From Solilutibacter tolerans (lineage in GTDB: Bacteria > Pseudomonadota > Gammaproteobacteria > Xanthomonadales > Xanthomonadaceae), in assembly GCF_900155935.1 (NCBI RefSeq), contig NZ_FTLW01000002.1, positions 576,893-640,892 of the forward strand: a stretch of DNA of 64,000 nucleotides, written 5' to 3'. This document shows, in pieces, positions 18,729 to 27,827 of the stretch (the stretch's first letter is position 1; every line of letters begins with the position of its first letter). A program made the position numbers and the translations under genes. The notes below the pieces were generated by a model, which was not told the origin of the DNA, did not search any database, and saw only the letters and a list, made by a program, of their open reading frames with translations.

Positions 18729-20933
18729 TTAATAAAGGTCCACTGCGTCCACATCGAGCGACCAGCGCAGCTTTCGCGCGTCGGGCAGGGTGCGGATCGT
18801 AGGCATCACGGTGCCGAGTGCTTGATGCAAGGTCTTGCGTTGGGAAGCGGAAATCACCAGCTGCATGCGTTGGTAGCCAGCACGGCGCGGCATCGGTGCA
18901 GGCAGCGGGCCGTGCAGCTGCATGGCCTGAACATCGGCATTGACGCCTTCGAGCAGGTGCTTCGCCTCGGCAAGGAAGCGCGTGGGTGCATCCACGTGCT
19001 TGGCTTCCGCGCGCAGCACGGCCAGGTGCGCATAAGGCGGCAGGGATGCCGCATCCCGCAAGGCCAGCTCTTCATCGGCAAAGGCGTGGTAGCCGCCGTT
19101 GATCAGCGTGTGCAGCAGGGGGTGGTCGGGATGATGGGTCTGCAACAGCACCTCGCCCGGTTTGTCGGCGCGACCGGCGCGACCGGCAACTTGAACCAAT
19201 AGTTGCGAGAGTTTTTCACCGCTACGGAAATCCGCCGAATACAAGCCTTCGTCGATACCGACCACGGCGACCAGGGTGAGGTTGGGAAGATCGTGGCCCT
19301 TGGCCAGCATCTGTGTGCCAATCAGGATGCCGGGCTGGCTACCCAGCGTGTCGAAGTGCTGTTGCAGCGCATCGCGGCGTTGAGTGCTGCCGCGGTCGAT
19401 GCGGATCACCGGGACGTCGGTGAACTGCGCGGCAAGTAATTCCTCGATGCGTTCGGTACCGTTGCCTTGCGGCTCCAGCGCCAGCCCGGCGCAATCCGGG
19501 CATGCCGATGGCGCCGGACGGCGATTGCCACAATGGTGGCATTGCAGGCGCTTGCCGCCGGCATGCGCGGTCATGGGTGTTGGCTTGTCCGGCGTGCTGC
19601 AGCGTGGGCAATGCGCGCTCCAGCCGCAGTCGTGGCAGAGCAGCATGGGCGCGTAGCCGCGACGATTCTTGAACACCAACACCTGTCCGCCGGCATCGAT
19701 CGCACTGCGGATCGCAGACAGCATCTCCGGCGCCATGCCGGCCTGCAGCGGGCGCTTGCGCACATCAAGCACGCGCACGCGCGGTGGTTTGGCATCGCCC
19801 GCGCGTTCGGTCAGACGCAACATCGAATAACGCCCTGCCTGCGCGTTCTGCAGCGTTTCCAGCGAGGGTGTGGCGCTGCCGAGCACCACGGGTATGCCCA
19901 TGGTCTTGGCGCGAACGATGGCGAAATCGCGCGCGTGATAGCGGATGCCGTCGAACTGTTTGTAGCTGCTGTCGTGCTCTTCGTCGATGACGATAAGGCC
20001 AGCATTGGGTAACGGCACGAAGACCGCGGAGCGGGTGCCGACGATGACTTGCGCGCTGCCATTCGCCGCCGCCCACCAGGTGCGAGCGCGTTCGTTGTCG
20101 TTGAGGCCGGAGTGCAGCGCGTGCACGGGCACGCCCAGGCGCTGCTCGAAGCGCGCGAGCATTTGCGGGGTCAGGCCGATCTCCGGCACCAGCACCAGCG
20201 CCTGACGGCCACGTGCCAGACAATCGGCGATCGCATCCAGATAGACCTCGGTCTTGCCGCTGCCGGTAACGCCATCCAGCAGGAAGGGCGCATAGCCATT
20301 GGCGGCGCGAATCGCATCGGCGGCGGCTTGCTGCGCGTGGTTGAGCGTTGGCCCGATTTGCGGTGTGGGCACGGGAGGCCACATCGTCATGTCGATTTCT
20401 TCGACCAGCCCGCGCTTGTGCAGGCTGCGCATCGGCGCGCGCCAGCCCGGCTGGGCGATATCCAGCCGCATCTCAGGGCACTGGCCCTGCGCCTGCAACC
20501 ATTCCGCCAATTGTCGGGGCGCGCCGGCGCGCAGGCTGGGCAAGGCGGTGTAGCCGGCTTCGGTCAGCTGCCAGCCGTGGTCGGCGATGTCGGGCAGCGC
20601 CTCGCCGCGGCGCAGCGTGGCCGGCAGTGCGGTCGCCAGCACCTCGCCCAGCGGCGCGTGCAGGTAGCGGGCCAGCCAATGCAGGGAGTCCCATAGCTCG
20701 CCAGTGAGGACGGGGCATGGCTCAAGGAAGCCCAGCGCCTCGCGCAGCGGCGGGGCGTCGGGCGCGCTGGGTACAAGTCCGGTGACGATACCGACCATCT
20801 CGCGCGGGCCGAACGGCACCCGCAGCCGACGTCCGACATCGCCCGGCCCCGCCATGTGGCCCGGCGGCGGGGTGTAGTCGAAGAGGGTCGGCAGCGGAAC
20901 GGGCAGGGCGAGCTGAAGCGCGGTCGCGGGCAT
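18729..20933 (-). CDS. priA: Primosomal protein N' (replication restart helicase PriA)
   Basis: 734-residue 3'-to-5' helicase that reloads the replisome at stalled forks. It has the N-terminal 3'-DNA-binding domain (ALPVPLPTLFDYTPP), Walker A DGVTGSGKTEVY, DEEH box (VIDEEHDSSYKQ), zinc-binding cysteines (CHDCGWSAHCPRC, CHHCGNRRPAPSACPDC) and helicase motifs ILIGTQMLAKGHDLPNLTLV and QVAGRAGRADKPGEV. ATG at 20933 follows a CTCCTCC sequence rather than a clean purine ribosome site; the longer upstream frame is not native. There is no gap between its stop and that of eptA, so no shared terminator separates the two converging genes. Confidence 0.97.
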   Translation of the reverse strand: MPATALQLALPVPLPTLFDYTPPPGHMAGPGDVGRRLRVPFGPREMVGIVTGLVPSAPDAPPLREALGFLEPCPVLTGELWDSLHWLARYLHAPLGEVLATALPATLRRGEALPDIADHGWQLTEAGYTALPSLRAGAPRQLAEWLQAQGQCPEMRLDIAQPGWRAPMRSLHKRGLVEEIDMTMWPPVPTPQIGPTLNHAQQAAADAIRAANGYAPFLLDGVTGSGKTEVYLDAIADCLARGRQALVLVPEIGLTPQMLARFEQRLGVPVHALHSGLNDNERARTWWAAANGSAQVIVGTRSAVFVPLPNAGLIVIDEEHDSSYKQFDGIRYHARDFAIVRAKTMGIPVVLGSATPSLETLQNAQAGRYSMLRLTERAGDAKPPRVRVLDVRKRPLQAGMAPEMLSAIRSAIDAGGQVLVFKNRRGYAPMLLCHDCGWSAHCPRCSTPDKPTPMTAHAGGKRLQCHHCGNRRPAPSACPDCAGLALEPQGNGTERIEELLAAQFTDVPVIRIDRGSTQRRDALQQHFDTLGSQPGILIGTQMLAKGHDLPNLTLVAVVGIDEGLYSADFRSGEKLSQLLVQVAGRAGRADKPGEVLLQTHHPDHPLLHTLINGGYHAFADEELALRDAASLPPYAHLAVLRAEAKHVDAPTRFLAEAKHLLEGVNADVQAMQLHGPLPAPMPRRAGYQRMQLVISASQRKTLHQALGTVMPTIRTLPDARKLRWSLDVDAVDLY

Positions 20934-21056
20934 GGAGGAGATTCTACGGGCGGATGGATGGGGCATCAGCAGATTGGCAAGGACACTTGCGCCCGAAAGC
21001 TGTCCGACTGATTGATGAAACCGACGCAAGTCATTGGCGCAAAAAGACAAAGCCGT

Positions 21057-21079
21057 TTATCCACATCGTTTGTGGATAA
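21057..21079. promoter_or_regulatory. Inverted pair of perfect DnaA boxes
   Basis: TTATCCACA (21057-21065) and its exact reverse complement TGTGGATAA (21071-21079), five bases apart. Both match the strongest E. coli DnaA box without error. It lies about 125 bp upstream of priA. It could autoregulate priA with the cell cycle or act as a DnaA titration or reactivation site; no dnaA, dnaN, rpmH or 13-mers are nearby, so it is not an obvious origin. Confidence 0.8.
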
Positions 21080-21103
21080 CTCTGTGTACTCATTGCGCCG
21101 TGT

Positions 21104-21131
21104 GTAAAAACGCCCCTGAAAACGAGGGGCA
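21104..21131 (-). terminator. Minus-strand intrinsic terminator upstream of priA
   Basis: Read on the minus strand, GCCCCT - CGTTTTC - AGGGGC is followed by GTTTTTAC. No minus-strand gene lies immediately upstream, so it either insulates priA or ends a short unannotated transcript from about 21130-21300. Confidence 0.65.
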
Positions 21132-21362
21132 TCGTTGTATTGGTGAAAAAAGTGCCAAAAGAGGCAATTTCAATTAAAACAATAACTTGCGCGTGAAACA
21201 TCCATGAAACATGGCTGAACGTATTGATTCAGGGTGGTGAGTGACAACTTAGTGACGGCTGTGCACAACCTGCACGGAATGGTTGCGGAATTCGGAAAAG
21301 TGTGATCCCGCGTCGCTGCCGTGCATCTGGCTATCATCTGAGGACTTGCGAAGCCTTTGTTG

Positions 21363-22271
21363 ATGTCAGCAGCCCCCTCTCTCTCCAGCAATCCCCTTGC
21401 GTTTCGCCGGCTCCAGGAGTCGCTGGAGCGGCCTGCTGCCGTCTTCGCGGAGCTGTGTACAGGCGATGCCGCGGCGGGGGACCGGGCTGTTGCCGAGGCC
21501 ATGCGCGCCCAGGTATCCGACCCCGGCGCGACCGTGCGGGCGCTGGCTGTGCGCTTCTGGCACGGCTTGTTGGGATCCCCGGACATCCGTCTTGGCCCCT
21601 TGCCGGCGCTACCGGCCCCGCTGGGGCATTTGGGGCGATTGCCGCCCGGGCTGCGCGTCCTGGTGCTGCTAAAGCTGTTGTCGGGCTTGAATGAGGTTGA
21701 ACTGGCGGCGTTGTTGGCGCGCTCCCCCGCAGTCTGCCGGAAGGCCTTGGCGCGCGCGGAAGCATTGGCCGGGGATCAAGACTGGCAGGCCTGGCCGGAG
21801 GCGTTGGCGATGCGCGTGCAGGCAGTCCCGTCGACGCGCTTGGTGAATATCGCCAGCTGGCGCAGCCTGCCGGTGGCACCCCCGCTATGGCAGGAGCCGG
21901 TAGTGGGGATGTCGGCGTGGCCTCGACGCACGCTGGCGGCCGTGGTGGCGATGACGGGCGTCGCCCTGGCGGCGACCTACTGGTGGCCGCTCGGTGGATA
22001 CGGCGATGAGCCCAGAATCCGCAGCCGCGCGCTGGCGGAGGAAGCGCCGAGGGCGCGCTTTGGTGATGAGCTGGCGATTGCTGCGCATCCGGATCGCACC
22101 CTGCTGGAAATTCCCGAGGCGGATGCCGCCATCGCCCGTGACACCGCCTTCTACGCCTGGTACCAGGCCGAGCGGCTGGGTACGGCCACGTACGAGCCGC
22201 CGCCGCCGACTTTCGAGGCGCCTGAGAACGCGACATCCAGCACCGACACCGGCGGGCAAGATGCGCCGTAA
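21363..22271 (+). CDS. Membrane protein with sigma-region-4-like helix-turn-helix
   Basis: 302 residues. Residues about 95-140 (LRVLVLLKLLSGLNEVELAA followed by LLARSPAVCRKALARAEAL) look like the helix-turn-helix of sigma-70 region 4, but no region 2 is present. A single membrane segment lies near 190-212 (TLAAVVAMTGVALAATYWWP), then an acidic, proline-rich C terminus. It would therefore be a membrane-tethered sigma-like or anti-sigma-like factor, not a working ECF sigma. ATG 21363 was chosen; two TTG codons precede it. It overlaps the DUF3106 gene by 11 bp, so they are co-translated. Function unknown. Confidence 0.7.
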   Translation: MSAAPSLSSNPLAFRRLQESLERPAAVFAELCTGDAAAGDRAVAEAMRAQVSDPGATVRALAVRFWHGLLGSPDIRLGPLPALPAPLGHLGRLPPGLRVLVLLKLLSGLNEVELAALLARSPAVCRKALARAEALAGDQDWQAWPEALAMRVQAVPSTRLVNIASWRSLPVAPPLWQEPVVGMSAWPRRTLAAVVAMTGVALAATYWWPLGGYGDEPRIRSRALAEEAPRARFGDELAIAAHPDRTLLEIPEADAAIARDTAFYAWYQAERLGTATYEPPPPTFEAPENATSSTDTGGQDAP

Positions 22272-22836
22272 CAGGGCTGTCCGACCCACGTTGGTGTTGC
22301 TGGCGGCATCGGCGGTCGTGGCCGGGATCGCGATGGTCGCCACGGCAGCGTCACCGCCCTTGTCGCCCGCGCAGCAAGAGGCGCTACGCACGCGCATCGC
22401 GGCGTGGCAGGCACTGACGCCGGACTCCCGCCGCGATGCGCGTGCGCAGATGCAGGCGTGGCTTCAATTGCCGCCCATCCAGCAGGCCGGCTTGCGTGCA
22501 TCGGCCGCAGCGTTTTCGCAATTGCCAGCCGAGCAACAAGCGGCGATGCGTGTGAAGTTCGCTGCTTTGTCCGGCGAGCAAAAGCACGGTTGGCGGCTGG
22601 GCCCGGTGTTGGGGGCGTACTACCCGCGCCTGCATCCGCTCATCGCCTATGTGCCAGAGGCCGAGCGTGAGCCGCTCCTGCGTACCTTGCATGCGATGTC
22701 GCCGCAGGAGTTGGAGTTGCTTGGCAGGCTCGCGTTTTCTACCCCGCCGGCCGAGCGTAATGCCTTGCGTCAGGCCCTGATTCGTCAGCCGCCCGCGGAT
22801 CGACTGGGTTGGTTGATGACCCAGATGGATCGCTGA
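22261..22836 (+). CDS. DUF3106 family exported protein
   Basis: 191 residues. The N terminus (MRRNRAVRPTLVLLAASAVV) is a signal peptide or anchor ending near TAASPPLSP. The rest is helical with short repeated units typical of DUF3106: SPAQQEALRTRIAAWQAL, TPDSRRDARAQMQAW and LPAEQQAAMRVKFAAL. DUF3106 proteins often sit next to sigma-like or RNA-polymerase-associated genes in Xanthomonadaceae; the function is unknown. Translationally coupled to the upstream sigma-like membrane protein, suggesting a two-protein envelope signalling unit. Confidence 0.78.
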   Translation: MRRNRAVRPTLVLLAASAVVAGIAMVATAASPPLSPAQQEALRTRIAAWQALTPDSRRDARAQMQAWLQLPPIQQAGLRASAAAFSQLPAEQQAAMRVKFAALSGEQKHGWRLGPVLGAYYPRLHPLIAYVPEAEREPLLRTLHAMSPQELELLGRLAFSTPPAERNALRQALIRQPPADRLGWLMTQMDR

Positions 22837-22850
22837 TGGGTTTACTGGAT

Positions 22851-23162
22851 TTATTCGGGCGGCAAGGCGTGCAGTACACGCCGGCTTGCGCGAAACCCAT
22901 CGCCAAACCGCGCAAGGCCATCTTCGCGCATGCGCGCGGCGTGCCGGGCCAGGTAATCATCGAGGCTGGCCTGATCACGCACTTGATAGCGAACGCATAA
23001 GCAAATGCGCCCTGCGGCCGCCGCCGGCTCGATGACCTCTTCGATAAGGCCTGCTTGAAACCCATCAAACTTCAGCATCTCGCCAACATGTCTGCGTAGC
23101 CAGGCAAGGTAGTCGACACGCAGCCGCGTATCGACATCCAGATTCACTTCATAAGTAATCAT
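22851..23162 (-). CDS. DUF4286 family protein
   Basis: 103 residues from ATG 23162 (MITYEVNLDVD), a small ferredoxin-like alpha/beta protein. Conserved features are the opening beta strand, VDYLAWLRRHVGEML, and the central LCVRYQVRDQASLDDYLARHAARMR stretch in two parts. The fold resembles dimeric alpha-beta barrel proteins; function is unknown. It follows the damaged DUF3667 gene by 5 bp on the same strand, so the two probably formed one operon. Confidence 0.82.
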   Translation of the reverse strand: MITYEVNLDVDTRLRVDYLAWLRRHVGEMLKFDGFQAGLIEEVIEPAAAAGRICLCVRYQVRDQASLDDYLARHAARMREDGLARFGDGFRASRRVLHALPPE

Positions 23163-23167
23163 CAGGC

Positions 23168-24285
23168 TCACGCCTTGATTAGTAGCGCCATGCTGATCAC
23201 CGCGACTGTCGCGAGTGTCGCCAGGACGAAGTAAAGAAACGAGGTCACCACAAAGCGCAGCAACGTCATCCACCAGCCTTCGCCATAAACACGTTTTTGC
23301 GAGAAAAACAGGTAAACCGGTACCAGAACCGGGAATACAGTGGCCGCGATGGCACCCAGGAAAGTGCTGCCCAGCGCGCGATCCAGCAGCAACATCAATA
23401 TCCACGACAACGCGATCAGCAGCAGGAAGGCATGGCTGTACAGCGCAACAACCAGATGCTCCAGATAGCCCATCGGCCTTAACAGGTAGACGATGCGCAG
23501 CATCAGCGCGAACAACGGCAGCAGCGCTAGGAGGATGCCGGGTGTATGCGTGAGGAGGCGCTCGACGAAGGTACGTTTGTCCTTGCTGAACAGACGCGCG
23601 TTGGTCTCGACGATGTGATTGAGCGAGTCTTGATCATGCCGGTCGCTTCGGCCAGAACCGGGGAAACATCGGCCTGAACGGACGACTCAGCTTTATCGGC
23701 GTTCTCGCGGTTGATTTGATCGATACGGGTTTGTGCCTGCTTTTTGACGGTCTCCTGCGCAGCGCTGATTGCGGTGATGCCGATGGTGGTTTGGCTATCC
23801 CTGGCCTGCTGCAGGGATTTCTCCAGCGAGGCGAGTTTCAGGTCGCGTTCGCGCTCCACCGCCGCCACGGTCGTCTGCGCGGAGGAGGCGTTGTCTACAT
23901 CGGCTATTGTCTCGAGCCCGCCCTTGAGGTTGGCGGTAAGGAAATGCGCGACGAAAAAGGTGATCAGCGAGAGGATCACGTACAGACGTAGCGGCGCGAT
24001 GTAGCGCACACGATGGCCATCCAGGTAGTCGCGACTGACTTTGCCGGTGATCAAGAGGTCGCGCAGGGTGCGGAAAATTCGGCCATCGACATGCCAGAAC
24101 GATTCGAACACGTCTTCCACCGCGTGACGAAAGCTGCGCAGCGGGTTGTGCGCATGCTGGCCGCACACATGGCAGTAGCCGCCTTGCAGCATGGTCTGGC
24201 AGTTATGGCAGGCGATGCCTTGTGACGGCGTATGCGTGGGGTACGTCGCGGTCACGGGTTCGATGGGGTCTAACGGCTTGGTCAT
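23168..24285 (-). pseudogene. DUF3667 membrane protein, frameshifted
   Basis: The gene starts at ATG 24285 (after AAGGATG) with a zinc-ribbon (CHNCQTMLQGGYCHVCGQ), the DUF3667 signature HAVEDVFESFWHVDGRIFRT and a first membrane segment, then a coiled region. Near 23625-23640 the family sequence leaves this frame (which runs to a stop at 23527 through residues unlike the family) and resumes in the -1 frame as QDSLNHIVETNARLF, then KDKRTFVERLLTHTPGILLA, then membrane helices to the stop at 23168. One inserted base would restore a protein of about 372 residues. A real one-base deletion or an assembly error are both possible; there is no homopolymer at the site. Confidence 0.8.
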
Positions 24286-24360
24286 GGGGCATCCTTTTCG
24301 CCCGGGTAAGATAGCGGGCCATCCGCGGCTCGGCCATGCCGGTCGCTGCAAGAAATCTTT

Positions 24361-25749
24361 ATGCCTTCCCCAACAAGCCCCCTGTCCCGCCCTTCGATGC
24401 GTCAGGAGCTGGCCCGCACTGCGCGCCTGGCTGCGCCGCTCGCAGCCGGGCATCTGGCCACGGGCATGATCGGTTTGGTGGATAGTCTGGTGGCTGGACG
24501 CCATGGCACGGCCACGCTCGCGGCCGTGTCGGTGGGCACCGCGATGTTCTGGCTGCCGATGATGATCCCGATGGGCACGCTGATGGCGCTGCCGCCGTCG
24601 ATCTCGCAGATGGATGGCGCAGGCCGTCGCCATGAAATCGCGCCCTTGTTCCGCCAGGCGCTCTGGTTGGCGGCGGCATTGGGGGTGGTGTTGTTCGGCT
24701 TGATGTCGCTGTTCCCGTTAGCGCTGGATGTCATCGGCATCGCGCCCGATATTCGTCCGGGCGCGGCCGCGTTCATCCACGGCATCCGCTGGGGCGTGCC
24801 GGCGCTCACGCTCTACCTCGCCATGCGTTATCTCTGCGACGGGCTGCATTGGTCGCTGCCGACGATGCTATTTGGCTTGGGTGGCCTGCTGGTGCTGGCA
24901 CCGCTCGGCTGGGCGATGGCCTTTGGTCGATGGGGCTTCCCGGAAATGGGTGCGGGCGGTCTGGGCTATGCCTCGGCGGCGATGATGTGGGCGCAGGCGG
25001 TGGGTTTTACGATCTACCTCGCCACGGCCAAACGTTTCACCGACCTTCACCTGTTTGGCCGCTTTGACCTTCCCGCCAAGGCTGCGCTCGGCAGCCTGCT
25101 CAAGACCGGTCTGCCGATTGGCGTGACCGTGGCGATGGAAGGCAGCCTCTTCATCGTCACCGCACTCCTGATCGGGCGCCTGGGCGAAGTGCCGGCGGCG
25201 GCGCACCAGATCGCCATTAACGTGGCCAGCCTGTGCTTCATGATCCCCTTCGGCATCGCCGAGGCGACCACGGTGCGCGTCGGGAACGCGCTGGGCCGTG
25301 GTGATCGCAGTCAGCTGCTGCGCGCCGCGAAGGCGGGCCTGTTGCTGGTGCTGGGCACGCAGTTCCTGTCGGGCGTGTTGATGATCTTTGGCCACGACTT
25401 CATCGCGTCGCGCTACACCGCGGATGTGGCAGTCGCGACTCTGGCCGGAAGCCTCCTGCTGTATGCGGCCGCGTTCCAGTTCCCGGACGGCATACAGGTG
25501 CTCTCCGCCGGGGCACTGCGCGGGCTCAAGGACACTCGCGTACCGATGCTCTTGGCTGCGTTGGCTTATTGGGGCATCGGCATGCCGCTCGGCGCCGGGC
25601 TGGGTCTAGGGCTCGGCTGGGGGCCCAAGGGGATGTGGCTGGGCCTGATCGCCGGGCTGTGCTGCGCGGCCTTCCTGCTGGCACGGCGATTCTTGTCCAG
25701 CGCCCGCCGCATCCCCATGTCAGAACAAGGCGACGCGTCCGGATCGTGA
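24361..25749 (+). CDS. MATE family multidrug efflux transporter (NorM type)
   Basis: 462 residues with about twelve hydrophobic segments in two similar halves. Family features include the conserved opening RLAAPLAAGHLATGMIGLVD with its membrane-embedded Asp, GVPALTLYLAMRYLCDGLHW, and the C-terminal half GLPIGVTVAMEGSLF and AHQIAINVASLCFMIPFGIA. NorM proteins export cationic drugs in exchange for sodium or protons. Single gene, divergent from the DUF3667 gene by 75 bp. No clear ribosome site precedes the ATG. Confidence 0.94.
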   Translation: MPSPTSPLSRPSMRQELARTARLAAPLAAGHLATGMIGLVDSLVAGRHGTATLAAVSVGTAMFWLPMMIPMGTLMALPPSISQMDGAGRRHEIAPLFRQALWLAAALGVVLFGLMSLFPLALDVIGIAPDIRPGAAAFIHGIRWGVPALTLYLAMRYLCDGLHWSLPTMLFGLGGLLVLAPLGWAMAFGRWGFPEMGAGGLGYASAAMMWAQAVGFTIYLATAKRFTDLHLFGRFDLPAKAALGSLLKTGLPIGVTVAMEGSLFIVTALLIGRLGEVPAAAHQIAINVASLCFMIPFGIAEATTVRVGNALGRGDRSQLLRAAKAGLLLVLGTQFLSGVLMIFGHDFIASRYTADVAVATLAGSLLLYAAAFQFPDGIQVLSAGALRGLKDTRVPMLLAALAYWGIGMPLGAGLGLGLGWGPKGMWLGLIAGLCCAAFLLARRFLSSARRIPMSEQGDASGS

Positions 25750-25816
25750 CCTTTGGTGGATGCGCCGGTCACCCGGCCCACGCTAGCCTGTACGCCATCC
25801 TTGGAAATCGACACCC

Positions 25817-27766
25817 ATGAACAGTACTCCGCAGCCCCCACCGCTGCCCGCCAGCCCGCATCCCGTCGCGCCGCCCCAACACGGCCCCATCGCCAGTTTT
25901 TTCATCTGGATATGGGATGCGATGAACTTCACCCGCCGGTTGATCCTCAACCTGCTGTTTTTCTTTCTGTTGTTTGTGTTCCTGCTGATCATCTTCGCAG
26001 TGGCCATCGGTGGCGGACAAGGCGCGACCTTGGCAGACCGCACCACCTTGATACTGGCGCCGGAAGGCAAGTTGGTGGAACAGGACAGCCGTGATGCGCT
26101 GAGCCGCGCGCTGGCCGGCGCCAGCCGAGACAATAGCAACGCGCAAGTGCAGGTACGTGACCTTGTCGGCGCTATCGATGCCGCCGCGAAGGACAAGCGC
26201 ATCGAGCGTGTGTTGCTGGATGTGGATCAACTGCAGCCCAGCGGTTTTGCATCCACGGATGAAGTCGCGCGCGCCTTGCAGCGCCTGCGCAAGTCGGGCA
26301 AGCAAGTCGTCGCCTTCACCCAGGGTATGACCCAAGGTCAGTACTTGCTCGCCGCACAAGCGGATGAGCTCTACCTCGACCCGGATGGTTACGGCATCTT
26401 GTTGGAAGGCTTGTCGGGCTATCGTCCGTATTTCCGCGAAGGCCTGCAAGACAAGTTGGGCGTCGACTTCCAACTGTTCAAGGTGGGCGAATACAAATCT
26501 GCTGCCGAGCCTTACGTGCGTGATTCGGCATCGCCCGAGTCAAAGGAAGCGTCGCTGTTTTGGATGAGCGATGTATGGAACCGCTACCTGGGACAGATCG
26601 CCGCGGCGCGCAAACTCAATGCGCAGCAATTGGCCGCCAATATCGATGGCATGGCCGTAGGCATCGAGGCGGCGCAGGGTGACCTCAACCAATATGCATT
26701 GCAGCAGAAGCTGGTCGATGGCTTGAAGACGCGAGAAGAAGTCGAGGCCTTGATGGCCGAGCGAGGCATTGCCGACGACAAGGCCGATGGCGGTTTCCGT
26801 CAGATTACGCTCGGCAACTACATGCGCCACATCGCGCCCAAACTGCCGATTGAGGCCGATACGCGCCCGCAAGTCGCGGTGGTGGTGGCCGAAGGCGAGA
26901 TCGTTGATGGCGACCAGCCGCGTGGCGTGGTGGGCGGCGAGACCGTCTCCGCCTTGCTGCGCGATGCGCGTGACGATGACAACGTGAAGGCCGTAGTGCT
27001 GCGAGTGAACTCGCCCGGTGGCGGCGTGTATGCGTCTGAGCAAATCCGCCGCGAAGTCGAGCAGTTGAAGAAAGCCGGCAAGCCTGTCGTGGTTTCGATG
27101 GGCGATGTCGCAGCCTCGGGCGGTTACTGGATCAGCATGAACGCGGACCGCATCTATGCCGAGCCCAACACCATCACCGGCTCCATCGGCATCTTTGGTT
27201 TGATTCCCAATTTCACTCGCGCACTCGACAAGATTGGGGTGCATAGCGATGGTGTTGGCACCACGCGTTGGGCGGGCGCGTTCGATCCGACGCGTCCATT
27301 GGATCCGGAAGTAGGTCGTGTCATCCAGTCGGTGATCGACAAGGGTTATCGCGACTTCACTGGCAAGGTCGCCGCCGCGCGCAAGCAGCCGGTCGCAGCC
27401 ATCGATGCGGTCGCCCGCGGCCGCGTGTGGAGCGGTTCGCAGGCGAAGGAGCGCGGGTTGGTGGATGCGTTTGGCGGTGTACAAGATGCCGTTGCTGATG
27501 CCGCCCAGCGCGCCAAGCTTGGCAAGGCCGATAGCTATGTCGTGCGTTATGTGGAAGAGCCGGTCACGCCGTTCGAGAACTGGCTGGGCCGCTTTGCTCA
27601 AGCCCGAATGGGGATGGTCATGTTGCAGGAGTCGGCGTGGCTGCGCGGCTTGTTGGGCATGGCATCGCCCGAGCTTGCCGAGCCGCTTCGTTTCCTTGAA
27701 GCGCAGGCCCAAGACCGCAATGGGCCGCGTGTACGCGCGACGGCGCATTGCTTCTGCGGGCCGTGA
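25817..27766 (+). CDS. sppA: Signal peptide peptidase SppA, 67-kDa type
   Basis: 649-residue inner-membrane serine peptidase that degrades cleaved signal peptides in the periplasm. It has one N-terminal membrane anchor (residues about 38-65, LILNLLFFFLLFVFLL) and duplicated peptidase S49 domains. The Ser/Lys dyad is split between the halves as in E. coli: Lys near residue 227 (KVGEYKSAAEP) and Ser near 434 (GDVAASGGYW). Length is slightly above the E. coli enzyme. Transcribed alone; 50 bp from the converging AraC-like pseudogene. Confidence 0.96.
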   Translation: MNSTPQPPPLPASPHPVAPPQHGPIASFFIWIWDAMNFTRRLILNLLFFFLLFVFLLIIFAVAIGGGQGATLADRTTLILAPEGKLVEQDSRDALSRALAGASRDNSNAQVQVRDLVGAIDAAAKDKRIERVLLDVDQLQPSGFASTDEVARALQRLRKSGKQVVAFTQGMTQGQYLLAAQADELYLDPDGYGILLEGLSGYRPYFREGLQDKLGVDFQLFKVGEYKSAAEPYVRDSASPESKEASLFWMSDVWNRYLGQIAAARKLNAQQLAANIDGMAVGIEAAQGDLNQYALQQKLVDGLKTREEVEALMAERGIADDKADGGFRQITLGNYMRHIAPKLPIEADTRPQVAVVVAEGEIVDGDQPRGVVGGETVSALLRDARDDDNVKAVVLRVNSPGGGVYASEQIRREVEQLKKAGKPVVVSMGDVAASGGYWISMNADRIYAEPNTITGSIGIFGLIPNFTRALDKIGVHSDGVGTTRWAGAFDPTRPLDPEVGRVIQSVIDKGYRDFTGKVAAARKQPVAAIDAVARGRVWSGSQAKERGLVDAFGGVQDAVADAAQRAKLGKADSYVVRYVEEPVTPFENWLGRFAQARMGMVMLQESAWLRGLLGMASPELAEPLRFLEAQAQDRNGPRVRATAHCFCGP

Positions 27767-27827
27767 CCCGGAAGGACAAGTGATACACGAAGGCGTCGGA
27801 TATCCGGCGCCTTTGCTTTTTGCGGAC

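Larger units (their letters stand above)
20934..21362. other. Gene-free, AT-richer 429-bp region upstream of priA
   Basis: No credible gene on either strand. It holds the inverted DnaA-box pair (21057-21079), a minus-strand intrinsic terminator (21104-21131), an AT-rich stretch (about 21131-21250) unlike the surrounding high-GC DNA, a CCATG-aaa-CATGG palindrome near 21202-21214, and presumably the divergent promoters of priA and of the sigma-like gene at 21363. Confidence 0.7.

Noticed and set aside
21057..21079. Chromosomal origin at the DnaA boxes
   Set aside because: No dnaA, dnaN, rpmH, gidA, repeat cluster or AT-rich 13-mers; only two boxes.
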